64,000 nucleotides of DNA from Xanthomonas cissicola. Its GTDB lineage: Bacteria; Pseudomonadota; Gammaproteobacteria; Xanthomonadales; Xanthomonadaceae. The stretch's first letter is position 1; each line of letters begins with the position of its first letter. The DNA lies in the NCBI RefSeq assembly GCF_008801575.1, contig NZ_VZPL01000020.1:1-64000 (forward strand), in the 5' to 3' direction. Position numbers and translations under genes: made by a program. Positions 1-7,103 of this stretch are shown one piece after another. Below the pieces are notes generated by a model. The model was not told where the DNA came from, did no database searches, and saw only the letters and a program-made list of their open reading frames with translations.

Positions 1-1
1 C

Positions 2-127
2 ACCGAAATCGAACGCTGGCGACGCGAATACAACGAGGACCGACCCAAGAAGGCGATCGGCGGCATGACCCCGGCTGCTTATGCCCAACATCTGGCAAAC
101 ACCGATATCATTACCCCCGGACTCTAA
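2..127 (+). mobile_element. C-terminal end of an IS3-family transposase (OrfB), cut by the window edge
   Basis: The reading frame open from base 2 to the TAA at 125-127 encodes 41 residues with the typical tail of an IS3-family OrfB integrase: a W-R-R-E-Y-N segment, then R-P-K-K-A-I-G-G, then M-T-P-A-A-Y-A. The upstream catalytic DDE part lies outside the window. The G-rich stretch at about 143-158 probably belongs to the right end of the element, because from about 159 the sequence reads as a different, interrupted gene. The exact terminus cannot be fixed without the left end. Confidence 0.75.
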
Positions 128-158
128 ACCAAACCACTACTCAGGGTGGGGGGACGTC

Positions 159-509
159 GGCTTGAACATCAACCCTGCAAAAACACTTCCTGATATTATT
201 TTGGTTGACTTAGAGTCAAACTCCAATGATCACCAAGATGTGTTAGTCGTTTTTGTAGAGGTCGTTGCATCGGATGGTCCGATCACAAGAGAGCGCAAGG
301 TGGCTCTAACCATGATTGCGCTTGAAGCTGGTTTTAGTGAAAAAAACCTTGCCTTTCTGACTGCCTACCAAGATAGAGGGAAGGGGGTGTTCAAAAAAGG
401 TGTTTCCAACATTGCTTGGGGTTCTTACATCTGGTTTGCTTCTGAGCCAGACAACCTGATTGAGATGCATAAGGGCAGTAATTTTAAGTTGGCTGACAAC
501 GCAAAATAA
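159..509 (+). pseudogene. 3' remnant of a BsuBI/PstI-family restriction endonuclease
   Basis: The frame ending at the TAA at 507-509 encodes about 116 residues that resemble the C-terminal domain of BsuBI/PstI type II restriction enzymes: L-P-D-I-I-L-V-D, then V-F-V-E-V-V-A-S-D-G-P-I with a basic R-K shortly after, then an A-F-L-T-A-Y-Q-D-R segment, I-A-W-G and a W-F-A-S-E-P tail. The conserved acidic and lysine residues of the putative nuclease core are still visible. The N-terminal domain and start codon are missing; directly upstream is the tail of an IS3 transposase, so the gene was probably split by that insertion. An apparent ATG at 81 lies inside the transposase in another frame and is not a natural start. 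The partner methyltransferase is not in the window. Base composition is AT-rich compared with the chromosome to the right. Confidence 0.7.
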
Positions 510-526
510 ATTACCGGGGAGCTTTC

Positions 527-1522
527 GTGTCTTATCAAAAATCATGGAAGAGTTATCAAGAGCAGTTGGATCAGTTAAAATCCCGAGGCATGGGGGTGAC
601 TGATGAGCCGAAAGCACTCTTGTATTTGGAAAGGATTGGCTATTATCGGTTGAGCGGCTACTGGTATCCGTTTCGATTGCGCGCCAAATACATTGACTTG
701 ACCGAAAGCTATGAAAGGCCTGAGAAGATAAAAGTAAAAAGTGTTGCAACTGATGATTTTTTGCGTGGCACATTGTTCAGTGAAGTTGTTGAACTTTATG
801 TGTTCGATAAGCGATTGCGGCACCTTGTGGGCGATGCGCTTGAACGAATAGAGGTGGCTCTCCGAGTCGACATTTCTCATACATTGGGAAAGCTAGATAC
901 GTTTGCTTATACGAACCCTGGCCTTTTACATCAGAAATTTGCAACACATTACAATCCTCAAAAAGGCGGGACAGCTCATGAGATATGGCTGAGTAAAAAT
1001 AATCAGCTTGTCGATAGATCGAAAGAGGATTTCGTTAAACACAATAAAGAGAAATATGGGCTACCACTTGCCATCTGGGTAGTGTGTGAGGTATGGGACT
1101 TCGGTGCTCTGTCGGTGCTTTATGGCGGCATGCGCGAAGCAGAGCAGGACGTGATTGCAAAAAAATACGGGATTGCTAACGGACGTATTTTCGCAACTTG
1201 GCTGCGGAGCTTGAATTATTTAAGAAACGTTTGCGCCCATCACAGCAGGTTGTGGAACCGTAATGTTGATGAGCAGCCCAGGTTGCCTGATGTGGCTGAA
1301 ATTTCATGGGTGGCTCATTTCCACACAGACAGATTTGCCAGAGCGCGTTGCTTTATGCTGTTGAAGATGATTCGCCATCTCATGATGGTCATCAATGCAA
1401 ACTCTACTTGGGCAGATCGCCTCAAAGCGCATCTGGAAAGCTTTCCAGATCTCGCTAAGCATGGGTTAGGCGTATCCCAAATGGGAGCTCCAACTAACTG
1501 GTCCGAAGTATGGGATCAATGA
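527..1522 (+). CDS. Abi family (AbiD/AbiF, Abi_2) abortive-infection HEPN protein
   Basis: This 331-residue protein has the Abi_2 hallmark near its N terminus (G-Y-Y-R-L-S-G-Y-W-Y-P at about residues 43-53) and a HEPN-type R-x4-H motif at R233-N-V-C-A-H238, followed by H-S-R-L-W-N-R. HEPN motifs of this type mark RNA-cutting toxins, and the AbiF branch is known to act in abortive infection as a toxin controlled by a non-coding RNA. The start is GTG at 527 with GGGGAG at 516-521; it lies only 17 bases after the stop of the endonuclease remnant, so the two were probably co-transcribed. Two stem-loops follow the stop codon. The gene is AT-rich and sits between IS debris and an integrase, which points to transfer. 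Family assignment is confident; whether it defends against phage here is inference. Confidence 0.88.
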   Translation: MSYQKSWKSYQEQLDQLKSRGMGVTDEPKALLYLERIGYYRLSGYWYPFRLRAKYIDLTESYERPEKIKVKSVATDDFLRGTLFSEVVELYVFDKRLRHLVGDALERIEVALRVDISHTLGKLDTFAYTNPGLLHQKFATHYNPQKGGTAHEIWLSKNNQLVDRSKEDFVKHNKEKYGLPLAIWVVCEVWDFGALSVLYGGMREAEQDVIAKKYGIANGRIFATWLRSLNYLRNVCAHHSRLWNRNVDEQPRLPDVAEISWVAHFHTDRFARARCFMLLKMIRHLMMVINANSTWADRLKAHLESFPDLAKHGLGVSQMGAPTNWSEVWDQ

Positions 1523-1531
1523 AATGAAGAA

Positions 1532-1623
1532 CCCCTCAGCACCATACGCAGATGTTCGTGCGTATGGCGAGAGGGGCCGTATTGAGGTAATTATAGGCAG
1601 CGTTTAGGCGGGTTGTCAATACG
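1532..1623 (+). ncRNA. Two consecutive stem-loops 3' of the abi gene; candidate structured RNA
   Basis: Stem-loop 1 spans 1532-1576. Its inner arms CCATACGCA (1542-1550) and TGCGTATGG (1559-1567) pair perfectly around an 8-base loop, and its outer arms CCCCTC (1532-1537) and GAGGGG (1571-1576) close it, with a small internal loop between. Stem-loop 2 has arms CGTATTGA (1578-1585) and TCAATACG (1616-1623) around a 30-base loop. No T-run follows on the plus strand, so this is not an ordinary terminator for abi. On the minus strand stem-loop 1 is followed by a weakly T-rich stretch, so termination of the convergent integrase gene is an alternative. The RNA role is inference from the known ncRNA partner of AbiF. 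Confidence 0.35.
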
Positions 1624-1644
1624 TGTAAGGCAAGCGGATCAGGA

Positions 1645-3132
1645 CTAGCTAGGGGTGTTCGGAGCTTCCAGATGCTGCCTCAAAGTAGCCAAGTGAAGCT
1701 TGAAATCTAGTGAATTCAGTCCAGGGGAGTGATGGCCCATGCCTTGGAGCTTCTCCGCATTGGTGAACTCTCTGCTGTAAGTCGCATGATGCTCATCATC
1801 GAGTTCATGTCCAACGATTTGAGCCCTCAGTTCAGAGGGCATGCCAGCGCCCTGCATATCTTGGATCAAGGTCTTGCGCAGAGAATGGAAACCGCGCTTT
1901 GCCTTAGGCCAGTTCTTCCCCACCTCCGCAACATGCCGGCTGAAAGCCTTACTGATCCAGTTGCCCGCACCGTTCGTCGCATTGGCTTTGGCTTGTGGGA
2001 AAAGTCGGTCGTGGCCTTTTGCCCGAAGTCCTTCCGTCCATTCCCAAAATCCCAATGCCAATAAATCAGGATGGATCGGGACAGTGCGCAAGCTCACATC
2101 CGTTTTGACCTTCTGAAATTCGCCTTCGTCGTTAATTCGAATGCAAACGATATCGCCATCTTTGAAGACATCATTTAAAAGAAGTTGGCCAACTTCCGAG
2201 GCTCTTGCTCCGGTGTAAAGACCAATCAATGATGCCCAACGGGCACTGGGTGACAATTTTTCAAGGTTGCTAGGGTCAAACAATGCTTGGATTTGATGCT
2301 TGTCGTAAGCCTTGAAGCCATGCTTCCGCCGAGCACGTTTTTCACGAGCTGGAAAAGCAACATGGCCTGAGGCAATGTTGTCGCCTTTGGGATAAAAGCC
2401 CGAGTTCATGGCCCAATCAAAGAACCCACCCTTGCCACCAATATAAGACTGCTTGTTCACAAGGGGTGGCGTCGATGATCCACCTTCTCGCATATGCTGA
2501 TACCACCGTGCCAGATCTGGACGCTTGATGGTGTGCAGCTTGGTCTTCGGCCCCAAAAATTTGACGAGGAAGTCAATCGCCGTCTTTTTGATGGTGTAGG
2601 TCTTCGGGAGCGTGGTGGCTTTCAACGTCGCCAACCAGCCATCCCGGGCCTTTTCCATCGTAATAATTTCATCGACAGAAGCGACAGCAGACTTTCTTTG
2701 CTCAATCAGCTCGGGTGGCAGCATGCCAATAGAGGCAACCTCAGAAGAGGCTGTCCATCCTTGGGCTTTACGGTAGAGCCGGACATCTTCTTCATTATCG
2801 ATCTGCCATTGCTCAGTCACCGTCCCATCTGGTGCCTGAGTGCGATGGAGCGTCAGATCCGTCCGGCTCTGTTCTTGGGTTAAACGCTCAACGAGCGTAT
2901 CCACATCCTTGGTGCTCATCCGGTCCATCGACAGTTCCCGAACTGCGTTGAAGACCTGAGCATAGCTCGACGCAAGCCTGATGGCTTGGATCTGCGCTTG
3001 TCGCAGCTCTGTTGTTCGAAGCGTTCGCTTGATGACCCGTCTCCCCAGCCTGGCTTGGAGGTCAAGGGGCACTCTTTGTCGGAAAGACCATCGGCCAGAG
3101 GCGGAGCGAATCAGATGATGGGGAATTCTCAT
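1645..3132 (-). CDS. Tyrosine-type site-specific recombinase (integrase)
   Basis: This 495-residue protein carries the catalytic set of tyrosine recombinases in its C-terminal half: R in T-G-A-R-A-S-E-V-G, H-S-L-R-K-T, H in V-G-H-E, and the nucleophilic tyrosine in A-T-Y-S-R-E. The N-terminal ~150 residues begin with a short segment typical of proteobacterial phage-like integrases with a DUF6538-type start, followed by a SAM-like core-binding region. The start codon at 3130-3132 lies about 80 bases from the 3' end of tRNA-Ser, and the gene reads away from the tRNA. This is the standard arrangement for elements that integrate at a tRNA 3' end, so the island lies to the left, at lower coordinates. 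It is convergent with the abi gene. Confidence 0.93.
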   Translation of the reverse strand: MRIPHHLIRSASGRWSFRQRVPLDLQARLGRRVIKRTLRTTELRQAQIQAIRLASSYAQVFNAVRELSMDRMSTKDVDTLVERLTQEQSRTDLTLHRTQAPDGTVTEQWQIDNEEDVRLYRKAQGWTASSEVASIGMLPPELIEQRKSAVASVDEIITMEKARDGWLATLKATTLPKTYTIKKTAIDFLVKFLGPKTKLHTIKRPDLARWYQHMREGGSSTPPLVNKQSYIGGKGGFFDWAMNSGFYPKGDNIASGHVAFPAREKRARRKHGFKAYDKHQIQALFDPSNLEKLSPSARWASLIGLYTGARASEVGQLLLNDVFKDGDIVCIRINDEGEFQKVKTDVSLRTVPIHPDLLALGFWEWTEGLRAKGHDRLFPQAKANATNGAGNWISKAFSRHVAEVGKNWPKAKRGFHSLRKTLIQDMQGAGMPSELRAQIVGHELDDEHHATYSREFTNAEKLQGMGHHSPGLNSLDFKLHLATLRQHLEAPNTPS

Positions 3133-3183
3133 CGGGATGTGTCCCGATTTGTGTCCCGGTTAAGATCTTGTCAGATTGCAAAG

Positions 3184-3203
3184 ACCCCTGTAAAAACAGG
3201 GGT
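3184..3203 (-). terminator. Hairpin downstream of tRNA-Ser
   Basis: The arms ACCCCTG (3184-3190) and CAGGGGT (3197-3203) pair perfectly around a 6-base loop. The hairpin begins 11 bases past the tRNA CCA end and is followed on the minus strand by CTTT, so it probably ends tRNA-Ser transcription. Confidence 0.6.
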
Positions 3204-3213
3204 TTGCGTAATC

Positions 3214-3306
3214 TGGCGGAGAGAGGGGGATTCGAACCCCCGAAGCGCGGTTTAGACGCTTACACACTTTCCAGGCGTGCTCCTTCAACCACTCGGACAC
3301 CTCTCC
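3214..3306 (-). tRNA. tRNA-Ser (anticodon GGA)
   Basis: Read on the minus strand, the gene starts with GGAGAGG at 3306 and ends with an encoded CCA at 3214-3216. The acceptor stem pairs GGAGAGG with TCTCTCC (one G-U), the T arm is GGGGGTTCGAATCCCCC, and the long variable arm is typical of serine tRNAs. The anticodon loop CTGGAAA gives anticodon GGA, reading UCC and UCU. Its 3' end faces the integrase gene, making it the likely attachment site of the island at 1-3213. The tRNA is complete at this junction. Confidence 0.96.
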
Positions 3307-3340
3307 GTGCCTGTACGACAGTGGTCGAACAGGGCCGCAA

Positions 3341-3369
3341 ATTCTAGCGGTCGCCGGCCCGTACCACAA
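3341..3369 (-). promoter_or_regulatory. Probable sigma-70 promoter of tRNA-Ser
   Basis: On the minus strand TTGTGG (3364-3369) is followed after 17 bases by TAGAAT (3341-3346), about 34 bases before the tRNA 5' end. The -10 element is a good match; the -35 element is partial. Confidence 0.5.
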
Positions 3370-3441
3370 GCTGAATCTTCCAGCCGCAGTCGTGGAGACC
3401 GGGCGTGGCACAATATCGGCTCAAACAAAGCCGGTTGCCCG

Positions 3442-5511
3442 ATGTCTTATCTTGTTCTCGCCCGCAAGTGGCGCCCGAAGCGTTTTGCCGAACTCGTAGG
3501 CCAGGAACACGTGGTCCGCGCGCTCAGTAACGCGCTCGACAGTGGGCGCGTGCATCACGCGTTCCTGTTCACCGGCACCCGTGGCGTGGGCAAGACCACC
3601 ATCGCGCGCATTTTCGCCAAATCGCTCAATTGCGAGACCGGCACCAGTGCCGATCCGTGCGGGACGTGCCCGGCCTGCCTGGACATCGACGCCGGGCGCT
3701 ACATCGACCTGTTGGAGATCGATGCCGCGTCCAACACCGGCGTGGACGACGTGCGCGAGGTGATCGAGAACGCCCAGTACATGCCCTCGCGCGGAAAGTT
3801 CAAGGTCTACCTGATCGACGAAGTGCACATGCTCTCCAAGGCGGCGTTCAATGCGCTGCTGAAGACGCTGGAAGAGCCGCCCGAGCACGTGAAGTTCCTG
3901 CTGGCCACCACCGACCCGCAGAAACTTCCGGTGACGGTGCTGTCGCGCTGCCTGCAGTTCAACCTCAAGCGGTTGGACGAAGATCAGATTCAGGGCCAGA
4001 TGACACGCATCCTGGCCGCCGAACAGATCGAATCGGATCCGTCGGCGATCGTGCAGCTGTCCAAGGCGGCCGACGGTTCGCTGCGCGATGGTCTGTCGCT
4101 GCTGGACCAGGCGATCGCCTATGCCGGCGGCGCGCTGCGCGAGGACGTGGTGCGCACCATGCTGGGCACGGTCGATCGCACCCAGGTCGGCGCCATGCTG
4201 CACGCGTTGACCGACGGCGATGGCGCGCGCCTGCTGCAGGTAGTAGCGGCGCTGGCCGAATTTTCGCCCGACTGGAGCGGCGTGCTGGAGGCCCTGGCCG
4301 AGGCACTGCATCGAGTGCAGGTGCAGCAGCTGGTGCCCTCGGTGGCCTTTGTCGGCGACGGCATCGACCCAACCCCGTTTGCAGCGCAGCTGCGGCCGGA
4401 AGTGGTGCAGTTGTGGTACCAGATGGCGCTGAACGGGCGCCGCGATCTGTATCTGGCGCCCAGCCCGCGCGCCGGTTTCGAAATGGCGGTGCTGCGCATG
4501 CTCGCCTTTCGCCCCGCAGCGGCGGTACCGGCTGGCGGCTCGGATGACGGGCGCGGTGCCACTGCTGGCGGTGGCGCGCGTTCGGCCGCTGCCGGCGGTC
4601 AGCTTGCTGCTCCAGTAGCGGCGGCACCGGTGACGTCCGCGCCCGCCGTAGTGGCCGCGCCTACTGCGGTGACGGATACGATGCCTGTTGCGGCTGCGGA
4701 GGCGTCCTTGCCGGCATTAGGGACCCCGGCAACTCCGGCTCCCCTTGTCGTGCTTTCTCCCCAAGAGTCTTCTCCGGCCAGTCGCGCGTCTGCAGCCAAT
4801 GCGCGCAATGACGACACGCCGCCCTGGGCAGTGGACGATGCGCCGGTGCGTGCGCGGGCCACGCCTACACCCGACACGATGGGCGTGCTTGCGCCTGAAG
4901 CGGCAATGGCTCCGCCGTCTGCACCCGTCGAGCTCGCGCAACCCGATGGGATTGCGTCTGACGCTGCGTTGGAAGCTCCGGCTTCGGTTGTAGTGCCTTC
5001 ACCGGCCGCGCTTGTCGAGCCCTCGTCGCCTGAAGAGCCAGCGGTGGTCGCGTCAGCGGCAACGGCAGGGTCTGCATCAGACGCGGCAACCGACGCGGCG
5101 GCCCTGCTCAATGACGGCCGCATCGCCGATGCCGAGCAATGGCTGGAGCTGGTGACGCGCAGTGGCTTGAATGGCCCGTCGCGCCAGCTGGCCGCCAACG
5201 CCGCGTTTATCGGCCATCGCGATGGCGTGCTGCGGCTCGCACTCGCGCCGGGCTTCGAATATCTCAACTCCGAGCGCTCCATCGCCAATCTCGCGCAGGC
5301 GCTGGCACCGGTGTTGGGAAACCCGCCGCGCATCGTCGTCGAAACCGGCGGCGCCGACGTCGAAACCTTGCATGAGCGTGCCAGCCGCCAGAAAGGCGAG
5401 CGCCAGAGCGCGGCCGAAACAGCCTTCATGAACGACCCGACGGTGCAGCTGCTGGTTCAGCAGCAAGGCGCGCGGATCGTGCCCGATTCCATCCGCCCTT
5501 ACGACGAGTAA
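3442..5511 (+). CDS. dnaX: DNA polymerase III subunits tau/gamma
   Basis: DnaX is the motor of the clamp loader and the hub of the replicative polymerase. The 689-residue product has Walker A G-T-R-G-V-G-K-T (45-52), zinc-binding cysteines C64, C73, C76 and C79, Walker B L-I-D-E (124-127), and the arginine-finger S-R-C (168-170). After domain III, at about residue 365, comes an Ala/Pro/Val-rich linker of about 200 residues, then the tau-specific C-terminal part. The start at 3442 (M-S-Y-L-V-L-A-R-K-W) matches the family; the frame stays open upstream into the tRNA, but that is not coding. I see no A-rich slippery heptamer of the E. coli type. ybaB and recR follow, as in many proteobacteria. 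Confidence 0.97.
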   Translation: MSYLVLARKWRPKRFAELVGQEHVVRALSNALDSGRVHHAFLFTGTRGVGKTTIARIFAKSLNCETGTSADPCGTCPACLDIDAGRYIDLLEIDAASNTGVDDVREVIENAQYMPSRGKFKVYLIDEVHMLSKAAFNALLKTLEEPPEHVKFLLATTDPQKLPVTVLSRCLQFNLKRLDEDQIQGQMTRILAAEQIESDPSAIVQLSKAADGSLRDGLSLLDQAIAYAGGALREDVVRTMLGTVDRTQVGAMLHALTDGDGARLLQVVAALAEFSPDWSGVLEALAEALHRVQVQQLVPSVAFVGDGIDPTPFAAQLRPEVVQLWYQMALNGRRDLYLAPSPRAGFEMAVLRMLAFRPAAAVPAGGSDDGRGATAGGGARSAAAGGQLAAPVAAAPVTSAPAVVAAPTAVTDTMPVAAAEASLPALGTPATPAPLVVLSPQESSPASRASAANARNDDTPPWAVDDAPVRARATPTPDTMGVLAPEAAMAPPSAPVELAQPDGIASDAALEAPASVVVPSPAALVEPSSPEEPAVVASAATAGSASDAATDAAALLNDGRIADAEQWLELVTRSGLNGPSRQLAANAAFIGHRDGVLRLALAPGFEYLNSERSIANLAQALAPVLGNPPRIVVETGGADVETLHERASRQKGERQSAAETAFMNDPTVQLLVQQQGARIVPDSIRPYDE

Positions 5512-5517
5512 CGACCC

Positions 5518-5838
5518 ATGCGTGGAAACATTGCCCAACTGATGCAGCAGGCGCAGAAGATGCAGGAAAACCTGCAGCGCGCCCAGGAAGAACTGGCCAA
5601 GCTGGAAGTCACCGGCACCGCTGGCGGTGGCATGGTCAGCGTGACGCTGACCGGCGCCAAGGAGTGCCGCAAGGTGCGCATCGACCCAAGCATCCTCTCC
5701 GACCAGGAGATGGCCGAGGATCTGATCGCCGCCGCCTTCAACGACGCCTCCAACAAGATCGACGCCGAATCCAAGGACCGCATGGGCTCGGCGACCGCCG
5801 GCATGCAGTTGCCGCCGGGCATGAAGCTCCCGTTCTAA
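5518..5838 (+). CDS. ybaB: YbaB/EbfC family nucleoid-associated protein
   Basis: This 106-residue protein is a full-length YbaB: a helical, glutamine-rich N terminus ([15 protein letters not shown]), a [11 protein letters not shown] segment and the C-terminal L-P-P-G-M-K-L-P-F. Family members form dimers that bind DNA and coat the nucleoid. The start lies 6 bases after the dnaX stop, so the two are co-transcribed, and recR follows after an inserted repeat. The dnaX-ybaB-recR order is conserved and links the protein loosely to replication and repair. Confidence 0.95.
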   Translation: MRGNIAQLMQQAQKMQENLQRAQEELAKLEVTGTAGGGMVSVTLTGAKECRKVRIDPSILSDQEMAEDLIAAAFNDASNKIDAESKDRMGSATAGMQLPPGMKLPF

Positions 5839-5841
5839 GCG

Positions 5842-5927
5842 AGGGGATTCGGGAGTGGGGATTCGGGATTAGCGAAGCGCAAAAGCCTTTGCCGTTGCGA
5901 ATCCCAAATCCCGAATTTCCAATCCCG
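5842..5927. repeat. Imperfect inverted-repeat element between ybaB and recR
   Basis: A G-rich left arm with repeated GGGATTCGGGA-type units is mirrored by a C-rich right arm with GAATCCC and AATCCCGAAT units, around a central part containing AGCGAAGCGCAAAAGCC. The right arm ends 8 bases before the recR ATG. A related copy lies before the HIT gene at 6535-6633. It looks like a dispersed Xanthomonas-type intergenic element. Confidence 0.65.
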
Positions 5928-5935
5928 GCCACCCA

Positions 5936-6529
5936 ATGTCCACTCTGCTCGAACAACTGATCGAGGCCTTCCGGGTATTGCCCGGTGTGGGCCAGAAATC
6001 GGCGCAACGCATGGCCTATCACGTGCTCGAACGCGAGCGTGAGGGCGGGCGTCAGCTTGCCGCTGCGTTGGGCAGCGCGGTGGAAAAGGTAGGGCATTGC
6101 GTGCAGTGCCGCGACTTCACCGAATCGGAAATCTGCACCATCTGCGCCAGCAGCAGCCGCGACCGGCAGCAGCTGTGCGTGGTGGAGTCTCCGGCCGATC
6201 GCCTGGCGATCGAGCACGCCACCGGCTACCGCGGGCTGTATTTCATCCTGCAGGGGCGCCTGTCGCCGCTGGATGGCATCGGCCCGCGCGAACTGGGGCT
6301 GGACCGGCTCAGTGAACGTCTGGCTGCTGGCGAAGTGACCGAAATGATCATCGCCACCAACGCCACCGTGGAAGGCGAGGCAACCGCCCATTACCTGGCG
6401 CAGCTTGCTCGCCAGCACGCAGTGCGCCCGAGCCGGCTTGCCCAGGGCATGCCGCTGGGCGGCGAGCTGGAGTACGTGGACCGCGGCACCCTGTCGCACG
6501 CCTTCGGCACCCGCAGTGAGGTGCTTTGA
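5936..6529 (+). CDS. recR: Recombination mediator RecR
   Basis: RecR works with RecO and RecF to load RecA on gapped single-stranded DNA. The 197-residue product has the helix-hairpin-helix [11 protein letters not shown] (15-25), a four-cysteine zinc finger at C55, C58, C67 and C70, and a Toprim domain from about residue 78 to 175 beginning L-C-V-V-E-S-P-A-D. The length is normal for the family. The start codon at 5936 has no recognisable Shine-Dalgarno sequence, because the bases just upstream are the C-rich arm of a repeat. It is probably co-transcribed with dnaX and ybaB. Confidence 0.96.
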   Translation: MSTLLEQLIEAFRVLPGVGQKSAQRMAYHVLEREREGGRQLAAALGSAVEKVGHCVQCRDFTESEICTICASSSRDRQQLCVVESPADRLAIEHATGYRGLYFILQGRLSPLDGIGPRELGLDRLSERLAAGEVTEMIIATNATVEGEATAHYLAQLARQHAVRPSRLAQGMPLGGELEYVDRGTLSHAFGTRSEVL

Positions 6530-6534
6530 GGGCC

Positions 6535-6633
6535 GGGAATCGGGAATGGTGAATAGGGAATCGGAGAAGCAAAGTCAGAAGCACGCGCGGTAAGCTCTTG
6601 CGATTCCCCAATCCCGATTCCCTATTCCCATCC
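6535..6633. repeat. Second copy of the inverted-repeat element, between recR and the HIT gene
   Basis: A G-rich arm with GGGAATCGGGAATGG and AGGGAATCGG units is mirrored by GATTCCCCAATCCC and GATTCCCTATTCCC. The element starts 5 bases after the recR stop and ends 1 base before the ATG of the next gene. It shares its arms and its AGAAGC/AAGC central part with the element at 5842-5927. Confidence 0.65.
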
Positions 6634-6634
6634 C

Positions 6635-6985
6635 ATGTCTGACACCATCTTCGGCAAAATCATTCGTCGCGAAATTCCGGCCACCATCGTCTATGAAGAC
6701 GACGAGGTGCTGGGCTTCGAAGACATCGCGCCGCAGGCGCCAGTGCATGTGCTCTTCATTCCCAAGCAGCACGCTTTTCCGACCCTGGACGATGTCCCGC
6801 CGGAGCAGGCGCTGTTGGTTGGCAAGTTGGCAATCGCGGCGGCGACCTACGCGCGCGTGCAAGGGCTGGCGCAAGACGGCTACCGCATCGTGATGAATTG
6901 CCGCGAGCATGCCGGCCAGACGGTCTTCCATATCCATTTGCATCTGCTGGCCGGTGCGCCGCTGGGCCGTTTCGGTACGCCGTGA
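6635..6985 (+). CDS. HIT-family (HINT-type) nucleotide hydrolase
   Basis: This 116-residue protein is a compact histidine-triad protein with the catalytic H-I-H-L-H-L-L at residues 99-105 and the N-terminal I-F-G-K-I-I-R-R-E-I-P signature of the HinT branch. Relatives cleave the P-N bond of nucleoside phosphoramidates such as AMP-lysine. The length is normal. No Shine-Dalgarno sequence is visible at the start, since a repeat arm ends directly before the ATG. A strong bidirectional hairpin follows at 7046-7076. Confidence 0.93.
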   Translation: MSDTIFGKIIRREIPATIVYEDDEVLGFEDIAPQAPVHVLFIPKQHAFPTLDDVPPEQALLVGKLAIAAATYARVQGLAQDGYRIVMNCREHAGQTVFHIHLHLLAGAPLGRFGTP

Positions 6986-7045
6986 TGGGTCGTTGGGTCA
7001 TGCGTTGCGGGCAAGCCGCGTAACCAGCGATCATCGCGCACAGAC

Positions 7046-7076
7046 AAAAACGCCGCTCCCTGCGAGCGGCGTTTTT
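7046..7076. terminator. Bidirectional rho-independent terminator
   Basis: The arms AAAAACGCCGCT (7046-7057) and AGCGGCGTTTTT (7065-7076) pair perfectly around a 7-base loop, giving T-runs on both strands. It ends the recR/HIT transcript and the convergent MoxR-to-Slp transcript. Confidence 0.9.
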
Positions 7077-7103
7077 GCGAGTCACGCTTAGGTCAGCGGC
7101 GCA

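Noticed and set aside
1-3180. A second copy of the tRNA-Ser 3' end marking the other edge of the integrated element
   Set aside because: No stretch resembling the tRNA 3' end was found; the other edge must be outside the window.
3307-3441. Signal-recognition-particle RNA upstream of dnaX
   Set aside because: Some relatives have the gene near dnaX, but the conserved GGTCAGG...GGAAGCAGCC core is not present here.
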